From CAYXVF01 sp964468125 (GTDB taxonomy: Bacteria; Myxococcota; XYA12-FULL-58-9; CAYXVF01), in contig CAYXVF010000005.1 of NCBI GenBank assembly GCA_964468125.1, positions 38,594 through 102,593 on the forward strand: DNA of 64,000 nt, in the 5' to 3' direction. Positions within the stretch are counted from its first letter, which is position 1; every line of letters starts with the position of its first letter. The translations under genes and the position numbers were made by a program. Below the pieces are notes generated by a model. It was not told the origin of the DNA. It made no database searches and saw nothing but the letters and a program-made list of their open reading frames with translations. Below are positions 51,002 through 59,837 of the stretch, one piece after another.

Positions 51002-52147
51002 CTAGAGCCGTTCAGACTGCTCGCGCTCGATACTCTCGAAGAGCGCGCGGAAGTTGCCGGCACCAAAGCCGTCATCGCCTTTGCGCTGGATGATCTCGTA
51101 GAAGAAGGGTCCCGCCTCGGGATCTTCATGGGTCGAGGCCGAGTCCTTCAGAAAGATCTGAAGCATGTATTTACCCGGTCCCTCACCGTCCACCAGGATC
51201 TCCAGCTCGCGCAAGACGTTCAGGTCCTCGTCGATCTTGCCAATGCCTAGGGCCTCGATGCGCTTCGGCAACATGTCGTAGTACGCACCTGGAGTGGGCA
51301 TGAAGGCCACGCCGCGCTTGCGCAGACCACGCACGGTACCGATCACGTCGGGTACGACCAGAGCGATGTGCTGAATGCCGTCGCCCCGATGGTCTTCGTT
51401 GAACAAGTAGATCTGCGAGCGTTTGAAGTAGGGGCGCCAGGGTTCGTTGTTCGCGAACTTCACTCCCGAATTCGGGTCGTACATCACAATCGAGCGAAGG
51501 CCGCTGCCGTGATCCGCCTCTGGATCGACGTCGGTCGTGTGAAACTCGACGTCCCAGTACTGCTTCAGGCCGAGCACGTGCTCCATCCAGAGCAGGGCCG
51601 GCTTCATCGTGTTGAAGTTCGAGGTGATGTGATCGATGTACGAAACGCCGTAGACGTTGTCGCCGCCCTTCGGCGAGTCGAAGGCCTCAAACCCCGGGAA
51701 GAGCTTGTCGTAGCCCTTGCGCTCGGCGAAGCGGAAGGTCGTGTCACCGAATGGCGTCATGATCTCGAAGAAGCTGTAGCTCCCCCCGTCCTCTGCGACC
51801 GTCTGAATCTCATCGGTGGGCGTCGCACCGCGCTTTTCGAGCAGATCGAAGGCTTTCTTCACGTCCGCGACGGTGAACACGACCGAGCCGATCCCGTCTG
51901 GGTGGCGGCTCAGATAGTGGTCCGACGCGCTCCCCTCCCCCACCGGCTGGGTGCAGATCACCGTGACGTCCCCGGCTTTGAAGACCGCGGAGCGCTGCAT
52001 GCTCTCGTCTTCCAGAGCCGGCGAGCTCTTGCCGATCTCCGCAAAGTCCATGCGCTCGTTGTAGAATGCGCGGCTGCGCTCGAGGTCCCTCACGTAGTAG
52101 TGAACCGACTCAATGCCTGTCATTCCGATGGATTCGACGTCACTCAT
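51002..52147 (-). CDS. hpd: 4-hydroxyphenylpyruvate dioxygenase
   Basis: Fe(II) enzyme that turns 4-hydroxyphenylpyruvate into homogentisate. The 381-residue protein has two vicinal-oxygen-chelate halves; the iron ligands are the His in YIDHITSN, the His in GIQHIALV and the Glu in FFYEIIQRKG. It ends with the conserved C-terminal helix GNFRALFESIE. Hydroxymandelate synthase is a close relative but the tyrosine-degradation neighbours favour HPPD. It is the last gene of the fah-maiA-hpd unit, 15 bases after maiA. Confidence 0.95.
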   Translation of the reverse strand: MSDVESIGMTGIESVHYYVRDLERSRAFYNERMDFAEIGKSSPALEDESMQRSAVFKAGDVTVICTQPVGEGSASDHYLSRHPDGIGSVVFTVADVKKAFDLLEKRGATPTDEIQTVAEDGGSYSFFEIMTPFGDTTFRFAERKGYDKLFPGFEAFDSPKGGDNVYGVSYIDHITSNFNTMKPALLWMEHVLGLKQYWDVEFHTTDVDPEADHGSGLRSIVMYDPNSGVKFANNEPWRPYFKRSQIYLFNEDHRGDGIQHIALVVPDVIGTVRGLRKRGVAFMPTPGAYYDMLPKRIEALGIGKIDEDLNVLRELEILVDGEGPGKYMLQIFLKDSASTHEDPEAGPFFYEIIQRKGDDGFGAGNFRALFESIEREQSERL

Positions 52148-52162
52148 CTGTGCCTCCGTTGC

Positions 52163-52801
52163 CTAGTTGTCTTTCGGTGCATCCGGCTGTTGATCGGGGT
52201 GTGCCGATCGAAACGCATCAACCGCAATACAATTTCCTTCGATTCGCTGCAGCGTCGGGTACGCCGCGACATCGACGCCAAAGCGGCGTGCCGAATAAAG
52301 CTGTGGGACGATGGCGATATCCGCAACCGTGGGGGCGTCCCCGGTGGCGAAGGTTTTTGCAATCCGCGATACCCGTTCTTCCATGGCCTTCAGGCCCCGT
52401 TGGATGAACGGAGCCGCCCAGGATTTCCGGCCCGTTCCGAGCTGTTCCACGGCGAGCAACGTCGCCAGGTTGTGCATCGGCTGGATCGCGGAATTGCTGA
52501 TCTCCATCAGCTCACGTGCGTAGGCCCGGAGCATCGGCTCTGCGGGAAGCAGCGGCGCCGTGGGATGGGTCTCCTCGAGGTACTCGATGATCGCGACCGA
52601 TTGGGTGAGGCGACTGCCATCGCCGAGTTCGAGGCAGGGGACCTGGTGCATCGGGTTCTTCGCGACATACTCGGGTGTGTGCTGCTCGCCCCCGTCGCGC
52701 ACCAGATGGACGGGCACGTTCTCGTAGGCGAGCCCCTTTAGATTCAGCGCGATTCGAACCCGCCAGGACGACGAGCTGCGCCAGTAGCCGTAGAGCTTCA
52801 T
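52163..52801 (-). CDS. maiA: Maleylacetoacetate isomerase (zeta-class GST)
   Basis: Glutathione-dependent cis-trans isomerisation of maleylacetoacetate to fumarylacetoacetate. A 212-residue zeta-class GST fold: the start MKLYGYWRSSSSWRVRIAL has SSSSWR where zeta enzymes usually have SSCSWR, so the active-site Cys is Ser here while the key serine is kept. NPMHQVPCLE and QSVAIIEYLEE are typical. The ATG overlaps the stop of fah (ATGA). Function follows strongly from the neighbours. Confidence 0.93.
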   Translation of the reverse strand: MKLYGYWRSSSSWRVRIALNLKGLAYENVPVHLVRDGGEQHTPEYVAKNPMHQVPCLELGDGSRLTQSVAIIEYLEETHPTAPLLPAEPMLRAYARELMEISNSAIQPMHNLATLLAVEQLGTGRKSWAAPFIQRGLKAMEERVSRIAKTFATGDAPTVADIAIVPQLYSARRFGVDVAAYPTLQRIEGNCIAVDAFRSAHPDQQPDAPKDN

Positions 52802-53769
52802 CGCGCCTCGACGACCTGCTCGATACTCCCAAAGAGGGACACACCCTTCGCGTCGAGCATTTCGATCTTGACGCGGTCACCGACCTTCATGAACTCGGTC
52901 TTCGGAGCGCCGTCGTCGATGAGTTCGATCATTCGCCGCTCGGCGAGGCACGAAATTCCTTTGCTCCGATCCTCGTTGGACACAGTGCCGCTGCCGAGAA
53001 TCGTCCCCGCGGTGAGCGCACGAGTCTTGGTGACGTGCTCGATCAGCTGCGGGAAGGAGAAGTGCATCTCTGGCCCCGCGTCCGCCTCTCCGACCCGCTC
53101 GCCGTTGATGAAGACGTTCAGTGGCAGATTCACGCGTCCATCGCGCCACGCGTCACCGAGCTCGCCCGGGGTGACCACGAATGGAGCGAAGGCGGTCGCG
53201 GGCTTGCTCTGGAAGAAGCCAAAGCCCTTGGCGAGCTCCGGGGGGATCAAACCGCGGAGCGACACGTCGTTGCAGATGGTGACCAGGCGGATGTAGGACT
53301 CCGCTTCCGCGGCGGTGGTAGCCTCGGGCGTATCGCCCAGAATCACACAGACCTCCCCCTCGAAGTCCAGGCCCCAGGACGGATCCCCGAGCTTGACCGG
53401 ATCGCGGGGTCCGAGCAGCACACCCGAGCCTCCTTGGTAAACGAGCGGGTCGGTCTCGAGGGTGGCCGGCGGCTCGGCGCCCCGAGCTTTGCGCACCAAG
53501 CGAACATGATTCAGGTAAGCGCTCCCGTCGATCCACTCGTAGGCGCGGGGCAAGGGCGCCATCAGCTCGGCGGGGTCGAGGGGCAAACCCGCGTCTCCGG
53601 CGTCGTTGAGGGACTTTGACAACCATTCCAGGTCCGGAAGCGCGCTCTCCCAGTCGTCTAGAGCAGCCTGGAGGGTCTGCACCCGCGCCTTCGCATAGTG
53701 CGTCCCGGCGCGATTGACCACGATCAGGCGACCGTCGCGGCTACCGTCCTTCAACGTCGCAAGCTTCAT
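52798..53769 (-). CDS. fah: Fumarylacetoacetate hydrolase family protein
   Basis: Splits fumarylacetoacetate to fumarate and acetoacetate, the last step of tyrosine breakdown. The 323-residue protein has the FAH fold with LDFEGEVCVILGD (metal-binding Glu/Asp), the NDVSLRGLIPPE segment and GTILGSGTVSNED near the end. It is the short bacterial form rather than the mammalian 420-residue FAH. First gene of the operon; homogentisate 1,2-dioxygenase is not in this cluster. Confidence 0.92.
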   Translation of the reverse strand: MKLATLKDGSRDGRLIVVNRAGTHYAKARVQTLQAALDDWESALPDLEWLSKSLNDAGDAGLPLDPAELMAPLPRAYEWIDGSAYLNHVRLVRKARGAEPPATLETDPLVYQGGSGVLLGPRDPVKLGDPSWGLDFEGEVCVILGDTPEATTAAEAESYIRLVTICNDVSLRGLIPPELAKGFGFFQSKPATAFAPFVVTPGELGDAWRDGRVNLPLNVFINGERVGEADAGPEMHFSFPQLIEHVTKTRALTAGTILGSGTVSNEDRSKGISCLAERRMIELIDDGAPKTEFMKVGDRVKIEMLDAKGVSLFGSIEQVVEAR

Positions 53770-53909
53770 TCCACTCCTCCGTGCGGCGCTCCCCTACCAT
53801 CGAGAGAGCACGGTCGACAAGCGCCGCAAGGGGCTGGGTCGGCGAGAAGCCCGCTACTCCTTGCACCCGCGAGCCCTATTGGATAACCGCAGCCCACAGG
53901 AGGCGAACG

Positions 53910-55259
53910 ATGAACACCATCATCGCCGGAGCGGGGGTCGTTGGCACCGCGCTCGCGCAACAGCTTTCGAGCGAAGGACACCGCGTCGCCCTGATCGACG
54001 AGAACCGCGCCATCATTCAAGACCTGCGCGACCGCCTCGACGTTCTGACCCTGGTCGGCAATGCGTCGATGCCCTCGACGCTGAAGGAAGCGGGCATCGA
54101 CGACGCGGACATGGTCATCGCGGTCACGAGCGTCGACGAGGTCAACCTCGTGGTCGGCATGGTCGCCAACCGAATGGGGGTGAAGACCACCATCGTGCGC
54201 CTACGCAATCCGGAGTATAGCGGCCGTCAGTGCGTGCTCCCACCACAAGAGCTCGGCATCACGCAGATCATCAATCCGGAGCCCGCGATCACCGACGCGA
54301 TCGCTCGCATGATCGAGATCCCCGGTGCGACCGATGTGGCCACGGTCGCTGACAATCAGATCCTGATGCTCGGCTTCGACGTCGACGAGGACAGCCCGAT
54401 GGCGGGACGCACCCCCGCGGAGCTGCGCGAAGCAGGCGAGCTCAACGCTTTTCTCGTGCTCTACATTCGCCGGGGCGAAGAAGTGATCGTGCCCCGGGGA
54501 CGGGATCGCATACTCCCCGGCGACAACGTGCACCTGCTCGTCGCCGCAGACCTCGTGGATTTCGTGGTGCCGGTGCTGCACCGCAGGCCTCCGGAGGTGA
54601 AGCGAGTGGTGATCGTCGGGGCGACGCGCATCGGGCTCGCCCTCGCCGAAGTGTTGGAAGACCGCCTCGAGCGCGTCATCGTGATCGAACCGGACGAGCA
54701 GCGAGCCGAGCACGCCGCAGAGGTCCTCGATCGATGCACGGTTCTGCGCGGAGAGCCCACGACGCCTGAAATCCTCGAGGAAGCGGCGATCGGCGAGACG
54801 GATCTCGTTTGCGCCGTCTCCGACGACGAGCAGGTCAACATGATGGTGAGCCTGTTGGCGCGCAAACAAGGGGCGGTAAAGACTGCGCTGATCGTCAACT
54901 CACCGGAATACGTCCCCATGATGCAGTCGCTCGGCGTGGATGCGGTGATCAACCCGCGTCTGACGACGGTCAGCCAGATCCTCTCGCACGTACGGCGCGG
55001 CCACATTCACTCGGTGATCCGGCTCGAAAGCGAAGCGGAGCTGATCGAAATGGAGGCTGAGGCCGGCAGTGCCATCGTGTCGGGGCCGCTGCGCACGATC
55101 AAGTTCCCCAAGAAAGCGCTCGTCGGAGCACTTCTGCGCGACGGGGTCATGCGGATTCCCACCGGGGATACGGAGATCGCGGTGGGCGAGCGCGTCATCG
55201 TCTACACGCTCCCGGAGGCGATTCCCAAAATCGAAGAGCTCTTCGGCGGCACGGCATAA
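53910..55259 (+). CDS. trkA: Trk potassium uptake regulatory subunit TrkA
   Basis: Cytoplasmic NAD-binding gating subunit of the Trk K+ system. The 449-residue protein has two RCK (TrkA-N plus TrkA-C) repeats: N1 begins MNTIIAGAGVVGTALAQ with GAGVVG dinucleotide site, and N2 with VVIVGATRIGLALAEVL (GATRIG). ATG 53910 follows an ACAGGAGGCG ribosome site and is the usual TrkA start. Its stop abuts the trkH ATG with no spacer, so they are co-expressed. Confidence 0.95.
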   Translation: MNTIIAGAGVVGTALAQQLSSEGHRVALIDENRAIIQDLRDRLDVLTLVGNASMPSTLKEAGIDDADMVIAVTSVDEVNLVVGMVANRMGVKTTIVRLRNPEYSGRQCVLPPQELGITQIINPEPAITDAIARMIEIPGATDVATVADNQILMLGFDVDEDSPMAGRTPAELREAGELNAFLVLYIRRGEEVIVPRGRDRILPGDNVHLLVAADLVDFVVPVLHRRPPEVKRVVIVGATRIGLALAEVLEDRLERVIVIEPDEQRAEHAAEVLDRCTVLRGEPTTPEILEEAAIGETDLVCAVSDDEQVNMMVSLLARKQGAVKTALIVNSPEYVPMMQSLGVDAVINPRLTTVSQILSHVRRGHIHSVIRLESEAELIEMEAEAGSAIVSGPLRTIKFPKKALVGALLRDGVMRIPTGDTEIAVGERVIVYTLPEAIPKIEELFGGTA

Positions 55260-56720
55260 ATGAACTTCCGCGCAGTTCTCTTTGTACTCGGCAACATCTT
55301 GATGTTGTTCGGCCTTTGCCTGGTGGCCCCAGTGCTCGTGGCGCTGCTCCTCGACTCGAGTTACGAGCACGAAATGCAGGAGCTCGCCGCCTTTATCGGC
55401 ACGATGCTTCTCTCTCTCTCGCTGGGTTTCGCGCTGCGCCGCTCCTTTAGGGACCACGCCAAGAACATCCGGCTTCGCGAAGGATTCGTCGTCGTGAGCT
55501 TCTCCTGGCTCACCATGGGAGCCGTTGGAATCCTCCCCTACGTGCTCTCCGGAGCGATCCCGGACGTCACCGATGCTTTCTTTGAGACCATGAGTGGCTT
55601 GACGACGACCGGCGCGACGATTCTAACGGACATCGAATCGCTCCCCCATGGTGTGCAGTTTTGGCGCTGCATGACACAGTGGATCGGGGGGATGGGGATC
55701 GTCGTATTGAGCGTCGCCCTGCTCCCGTTCCTCGGTGTCGGCGGCTACCACCTTCTCAAGGCGGAAACCCCTGGCGGTGTCGTGTACGAGCGCGACCGCC
55801 CGCGCATAACGGAGAACGCCCAGCTGATGTGGCGACTCTATCTCGGTTTCACCGTGACGCTCATTGGCTTGCTCTGGATCGGCGGCATGAGCCTCTTCGA
55901 CGCCGCGTGCCATGCGTTCACAACCATGTCGACCGGAGGATTCTCACCGCACAGCGCTTCCGTCGGGCATTTCTCGAGTCCCTTCATCCAATGGACGATT
56001 ATCCTCTTCATGTTTCTCGCGGGCACGAACTTCTCGCTGCACGCCTACGGCTTCAGGCGGCGCTTCGACGCCATCCTGCGAAACTCGGAGTTCAAGGTCT
56101 ACGCGGCGCTCGCCGCCAGCGCCTGCGTCATCGCAGCCCTACTGCTCCCGATGGAGACACGCGTCGAAGAGCACCTGCGGACCGCGTCCTTTCAGGTTGT
56201 GTCAATTCTCACGACCACCGGCTACGCGACCGCGGACTATGACACCTGGCCTCAGGCAGTGCGCCTCGGACTCGTCATCCTCATGTTCGTCGGCGGCTCC
56301 ATGGGCTCGACCGCCGGAGGCATGAAGGTCGCTCGCTTCGTCATCTACAGCAAAGCGTTGATTCGCGAGCTTCACCGCATGATCTATCCCCACGCGGTGG
56401 AGAAAGTCCGAATCAACGGAACGCCCATCGATCAGAAACTCGTCTTCAACCTCTTCAGCTTTGGTCTCGTATGGAGCGCGCTCTTCGTCTTCGGTAGCCT
56501 CGTCATGGCTGCGAGCGGTTACGATCTGCCCACCGCAACCTCGGCGTCTGTGTCGGCGCTCGGGAACATCGGCCCGGGTCTCGCCCAGGTAGGCCCCACC
56601 GCCAACTGGGCGCATCTTCCAGCCATCGCCAAATGGGTGATGAGCCTGCTGATGCTCGTCGGCCGACTGGAGGTTTTCTCCGTGCTCATCTTGTTTACGC
56701 CGTGGGTCTGGCGTCGTTAA
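55260..56720 (+). CDS. trkH: Trk potassium transporter membrane subunit TrkH
   Basis: Ion-conducting subunit of the Trk system. A 486-residue protein with four repeated M1-P-M2 units; selectivity filter segments are visible as TTTGATIL, STGGFSPH, TTTGYATAD and SALGNIGPG, and a GSMGSTAGGMK loop. It is paired with TrkA directly upstream. The 3' end overlaps the convergent PD40 pseudogene by four bases. Confidence 0.94.
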   Translation: MNFRAVLFVLGNILMLFGLCLVAPVLVALLLDSSYEHEMQELAAFIGTMLLSLSLGFALRRSFRDHAKNIRLREGFVVVSFSWLTMGAVGILPYVLSGAIPDVTDAFFETMSGLTTTGATILTDIESLPHGVQFWRCMTQWIGGMGIVVLSVALLPFLGVGGYHLLKAETPGGVVYERDRPRITENAQLMWRLYLGFTVTLIGLLWIGGMSLFDAACHAFTTMSTGGFSPHSASVGHFSSPFIQWTIILFMFLAGTNFSLHAYGFRRRFDAILRNSEFKVYAALAASACVIAALLLPMETRVEEHLRTASFQVVSILTTTGYATADYDTWPQAVRLGLVILMFVGGSMGSTAGGMKVARFVIYSKALIRELHRMIYPHAVEKVRINGTPIDQKLVFNLFSFGLVWSALFVFGSLVMAASGYDLPTATSASVSALGNIGPGLAQVGPTANWAHLPAIAKWVMSLLMLVGRLEVFSVLILFTPWVWRR

Positions 56721-57189
56721 CGCGATCGCCGGAATCGGTCCAGAACGCGCGCGTCGACCCACATGATGTCTTCACCGCGCGTGAAGAAGAAGTATTTCCC
56801 ATCCGGCGTCATCTGCGGACAATACTCATTGTCTTTCGTGTTGATCGACTCACCCAGGTGTACGTCGTTGGTCCAAGGACCGTTCTTTCCGGCGAAGCTC
56901 ACGCACAGGTCGCCTTGCCCCAGGCTGTCCGGTCGACCGCTCGCGTTGTGAATGAGCACGGTCTCGTCGGTATTGACGAAGATATCGCCTTCACTGTGCG
57001 CGGTATTGAGGAAACGGAGTTGAGCTCCCGTTCCCCGTCGAGGGATACGAGCCCCGGTGCAAAGACCTTTGGCGTCATCCCCGTAGGTTTCTGACCGAGG
57101 TAGGGTCCTTTGAGGGTTGGCCACTCGTCGGCATGCACCGCGCTCGGCAAGAAGAGAGCACACAGCACTAGGGCACTTCTCAATCGCAT
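56717..57189 (-). pseudogene. PD40/WD40-like beta-propeller protein, frameshifted and shortened
   Basis: The N-terminus, from ATG 57189 with a signal peptide ending AVHADE, contains GPYLGQKPTGMTPKVFAPG, the family start. The C-terminus lies in another frame (down to 56717): GQGDLCVSFAGKNGPWT, INTKDNEYCPQMTPDGKYFFFT and DIMWVDARVLD, the family end. Between them the usual middle blades are missing and the frame changes near 57020. Total 473 bases, not a multiple of three. A broken copy of a protein normally around 300 residues. Confidence 0.78.
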
Positions 57190-57365
57190 GGCGGCACTCA
57201 AGCAAGTTTTGCTGGGACACGCTCGAATTCGTCGCGGGCGACCGCACCCGAATTTTCGCGTAACGAAGCCCCACCTCATGACACGATCAGCGCCGAAGGC
57301 ACAGGCACCTTTTTTCACCCGCTGAATGCGCGTAGAACCTGAAACGCGAGCACTCTAGGAGCTGC

Positions 57366-58658
57366 ATGAGAATCGTCATCATAGGTAACGGCGTCGCGGG
57401 TATCAGTGCCGCCCTCACCGCCCGGCAGCGCGATCCCTCGGCGGAGATCACGGTCGTCAGCGGCGAGACAGAGTACTACTTCAGCCGCACGGCTTTGATG
57501 TACGCGTACATGGACGTGATGCAACGGCGCGACCTCGAGCCCTACGAGCGCGGCATGTACGCAAAACAGCGGATCGCGCTCGTGCACGACTGGGTCATCG
57601 ATCTCAACGCGGAGACCCGAACGCTCGGCCTCAAATCCGGCGGCTCCCTCCCCTATGACCGGCTCGTCCTGGCCCTCGGGTCACGCCCGAACATGGCCCC
57701 TTGGAAAGGCGCCGATCAGATCGAGGACGGATTGGTGCACTTCGTCTCGATGCAGGACCTCGACGCCTGTGAGCGGCTCACCCCCAGCACGCAACGTGCG
57801 GTAGTCGTCGGTGGCGGCCTGATCGGGATCGAGCTCGTCGAGTGTCTTGCCTTTCATGGCGTCCAGGTCACGTTCCTGATTCGCGAGCCCTACTACTGGC
57901 CGGTCGCTCTGGCGAGCGACGAGGCCGAATTTGTCGCGGCACACATCCGCCACCATGGGGTCGATTTACGTTTCCAGGAGGAGCTCGCGGAAATCCGCGT
58001 AGACGACGCAGGACGGGTCGCCGGAGTAAGAACCAACGCAGACGACATCGATTGTCAGATGCTTGGCGTCGCGATCGGCGTGCATCCCACCCTAGAGTCG
58101 ATGGAGGGTTGGACTCACAAACCCGAGACGGGACGTGGGATCTTGGTGGACGATACGCTTGAGACCTCCCTCCCCGGCGTCTTCTCCTGCGGCGACTGCG
58201 CGGAGATCCGCCGCCCAGGCGAGGAACGGAACCTTCTCGAGCAGATCTGGTACTCGGCCAAACGACAGGGCAAGCTCGTCGGTCGTAACCTCTTCGGCGA
58301 CGAGACCCCCTACACCCCGCCCACTTTCTTCAATAGCTCGAAGTTCTTCGAGATCGAGTACACCACTGTAGGCGACGTGGTTCGTGTCCCCGATGGCACA
58401 CCGAGCCGCTACTACAAGATGCCGGGTAAGGACATCAGCGCACGGATCGTTCACGACGGTGAGCGCGTGTTCGGCTTCAACATGCTGGGCTCGCGCTGGA
58501 ACCACGAGATCTTACAACGCTGGGTCGACGAGCGACGACCTCCAGAGTTCGTGTACCAGCATCTGCGCGAAGCGCAGTTCGACGTAGAGTTCGGCCGGGC
58601 AAAGCTCGAGGCGATGGAAATCAAAGATGTACCCATGGTGTTCACCGGGAGAGCGTGA
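57366..58658 (+). CDS. FAD-dependent pyridine nucleotide-disulfide-type oxidoreductase
   Basis: A 430-residue flavoprotein: FAD-binding IIGNGVAGISAA at the N-terminus, a second nucleotide motif VVVGGGLIGIELVE at about residue 143, and GVFSCGDCAEI near residue 275. The sequence is of the NirB-N/rubredoxin-reductase type, without redox-active CxxxxC. It runs straight into the next gene, a membrane iron-sulfur protein, so the pair may move electrons between NAD(P)H and the membrane. It is preceded by a 176-base gap. Confidence 0.88.
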   Translation: MRIVIIGNGVAGISAALTARQRDPSAEITVVSGETEYYFSRTALMYAYMDVMQRRDLEPYERGMYAKQRIALVHDWVIDLNAETRTLGLKSGGSLPYDRLVLALGSRPNMAPWKGADQIEDGLVHFVSMQDLDACERLTPSTQRAVVVGGGLIGIELVECLAFHGVQVTFLIREPYYWPVALASDEAEFVAAHIRHHGVDLRFQEELAEIRVDDAGRVAGVRTNADDIDCQMLGVAIGVHPTLESMEGWTHKPETGRGILVDDTLETSLPGVFSCGDCAEIRRPGEERNLLEQIWYSAKRQGKLVGRNLFGDETPYTPPTFFNSSKFFEIEYTTVGDVVRVPDGTPSRYYKMPGKDISARIVHDGERVFGFNMLGSRWNHEILQRWVDERRPPEFVYQHLREAQFDVEFGRAKLEAMEIKDVPMVFTGRA

Positions 58659-59834
58659 GTGAGACGACAGACTACTGCCGGTTGGTTCTTCCACGACATC
58701 AAGCATCGCGGAATCACCGCGTGGATCACGTCCGCCCTCCTGGTGGGCTTCTACATCGTCCTCTACTTCACCGACGCTCTCGAGCCCGTCTCCCGCGGCA
58801 TTGCGCATGCGGTTTACCCGGTCTTCAGCTTCTTCGGCATCGACCGCGGCACCTGGGTCGGAACCGTCGGGTCCAAATGGACACTCTATGGTCTGCTCTA
58901 CACGATCGCGATCGTGTCCGGCGGGATCTACATGTGGCGCAAGTACGGGCACAACCGCTATCAGGTGCTCCGAATCGGTGTGATCGTCGTCGTCCAGGTC
59001 TCCTTCGCCTTCTCCATTCCGATCATCCTCAAGTTCCTCAAACAACCGGACTACTACTTCAGCTACATCTGGCCCCTGAAGATCGACTACCTCTACCCGT
59101 GGGCGATCAGCTCGCACCCCGTGCCCTTCATTCTCTACTCGTTCTTCGCGGCGGCCATCCTCGCTCCGGTCCTCGGGGTGTTCTTCGGCAAGCGCTGGTA
59201 CTGCGGATGGGTGTGCGGCTGCGGTGGTCTCGCAAACACCTTTGGCGAGCCCTGGCGCCACCTGAGCCAGAAGTCCCACGCCGCCTGGAGGTTTGAGAAA
59301 TGGAGCATTCACACGGTCCTGGTCCTGGCGATCGTCACGACCGTGATGAGCCTCGTGTCGATGTCGATCGGTCGAGAGCAAAGCCCCGAGCTGTTTCAGG
59401 CGGGCGTCACCTTCCGGACCTACTACGGCTTCGCGGTGACGTCGGTGCTCGCCGGGGTCGTCGGCACCGGATTCTACCCGATCGGCGGCAGCCGGATCTG
59501 GTGCCGCTACTTCTGTCCCATGGCGGCGATGCTCGGCTTGGTACAGAAATTCGGACGTTTCCGGATCCGCGTAAAGGAGGACATGTGCATCTCCTGCGGC
59601 CTGTGCTCGACCTACTGCGAGATGGGCATCGACGTACGCGCCTATGCGCAGGCCAACACGAGCTTCACGCGCGCGAGCTGCGTCGGCTGCGGCATGTGCG
59701 CCGAGGTTTGCCCGCGCGGCGTTCTGCGCCTCGAAAACATTCAGCGTCACGATCCCCAAGAAGTGGGATTTGCAGACGGCCACGCGATCGAGCTCTGGAA
59801 GGGTTCGCAGTCGAACACGCAGGTGCGCTATTGA
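58659..59834 (+). CDS. Membrane-bound 4Fe-4S ferredoxin-type protein (NapH/CcoG-like)
   Basis: A 391-residue protein with about five membrane helices, two CxxxC-type sites in the membrane part (YCGWVCGCGG and CRYFCPMAAM), and two C-terminal 4Fe-4S clusters: CISCGLCSTYC and CVGCGMCAEVCPRG. This is the NapH/CcoG/RdxA family layout. GTG 58659 follows immediately after the flavoprotein stop. The CP-rich membrane loop argues for electron transfer to or from a quinol or copper partner; none is adjacent. Confidence 0.87.
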   Translation: MRRQTTAGWFFHDIKHRGITAWITSALLVGFYIVLYFTDALEPVSRGIAHAVYPVFSFFGIDRGTWVGTVGSKWTLYGLLYTIAIVSGGIYMWRKYGHNRYQVLRIGVIVVVQVSFAFSIPIILKFLKQPDYYFSYIWPLKIDYLYPWAISSHPVPFILYSFFAAAILAPVLGVFFGKRWYCGWVCGCGGLANTFGEPWRHLSQKSHAAWRFEKWSIHTVLVLAIVTTVMSLVSMSIGREQSPELFQAGVTFRTYYGFAVTSVLAGVVGTGFYPIGGSRIWCRYFCPMAAMLGLVQKFGRFRIRVKEDMCISCGLCSTYCEMGIDVRAYAQANTSFTRASCVGCGMCAEVCPRGVLRLENIQRHDPQEVGFADGHAIELWKGSQSNTQVRY

Positions 59835-59837
59835 GGC

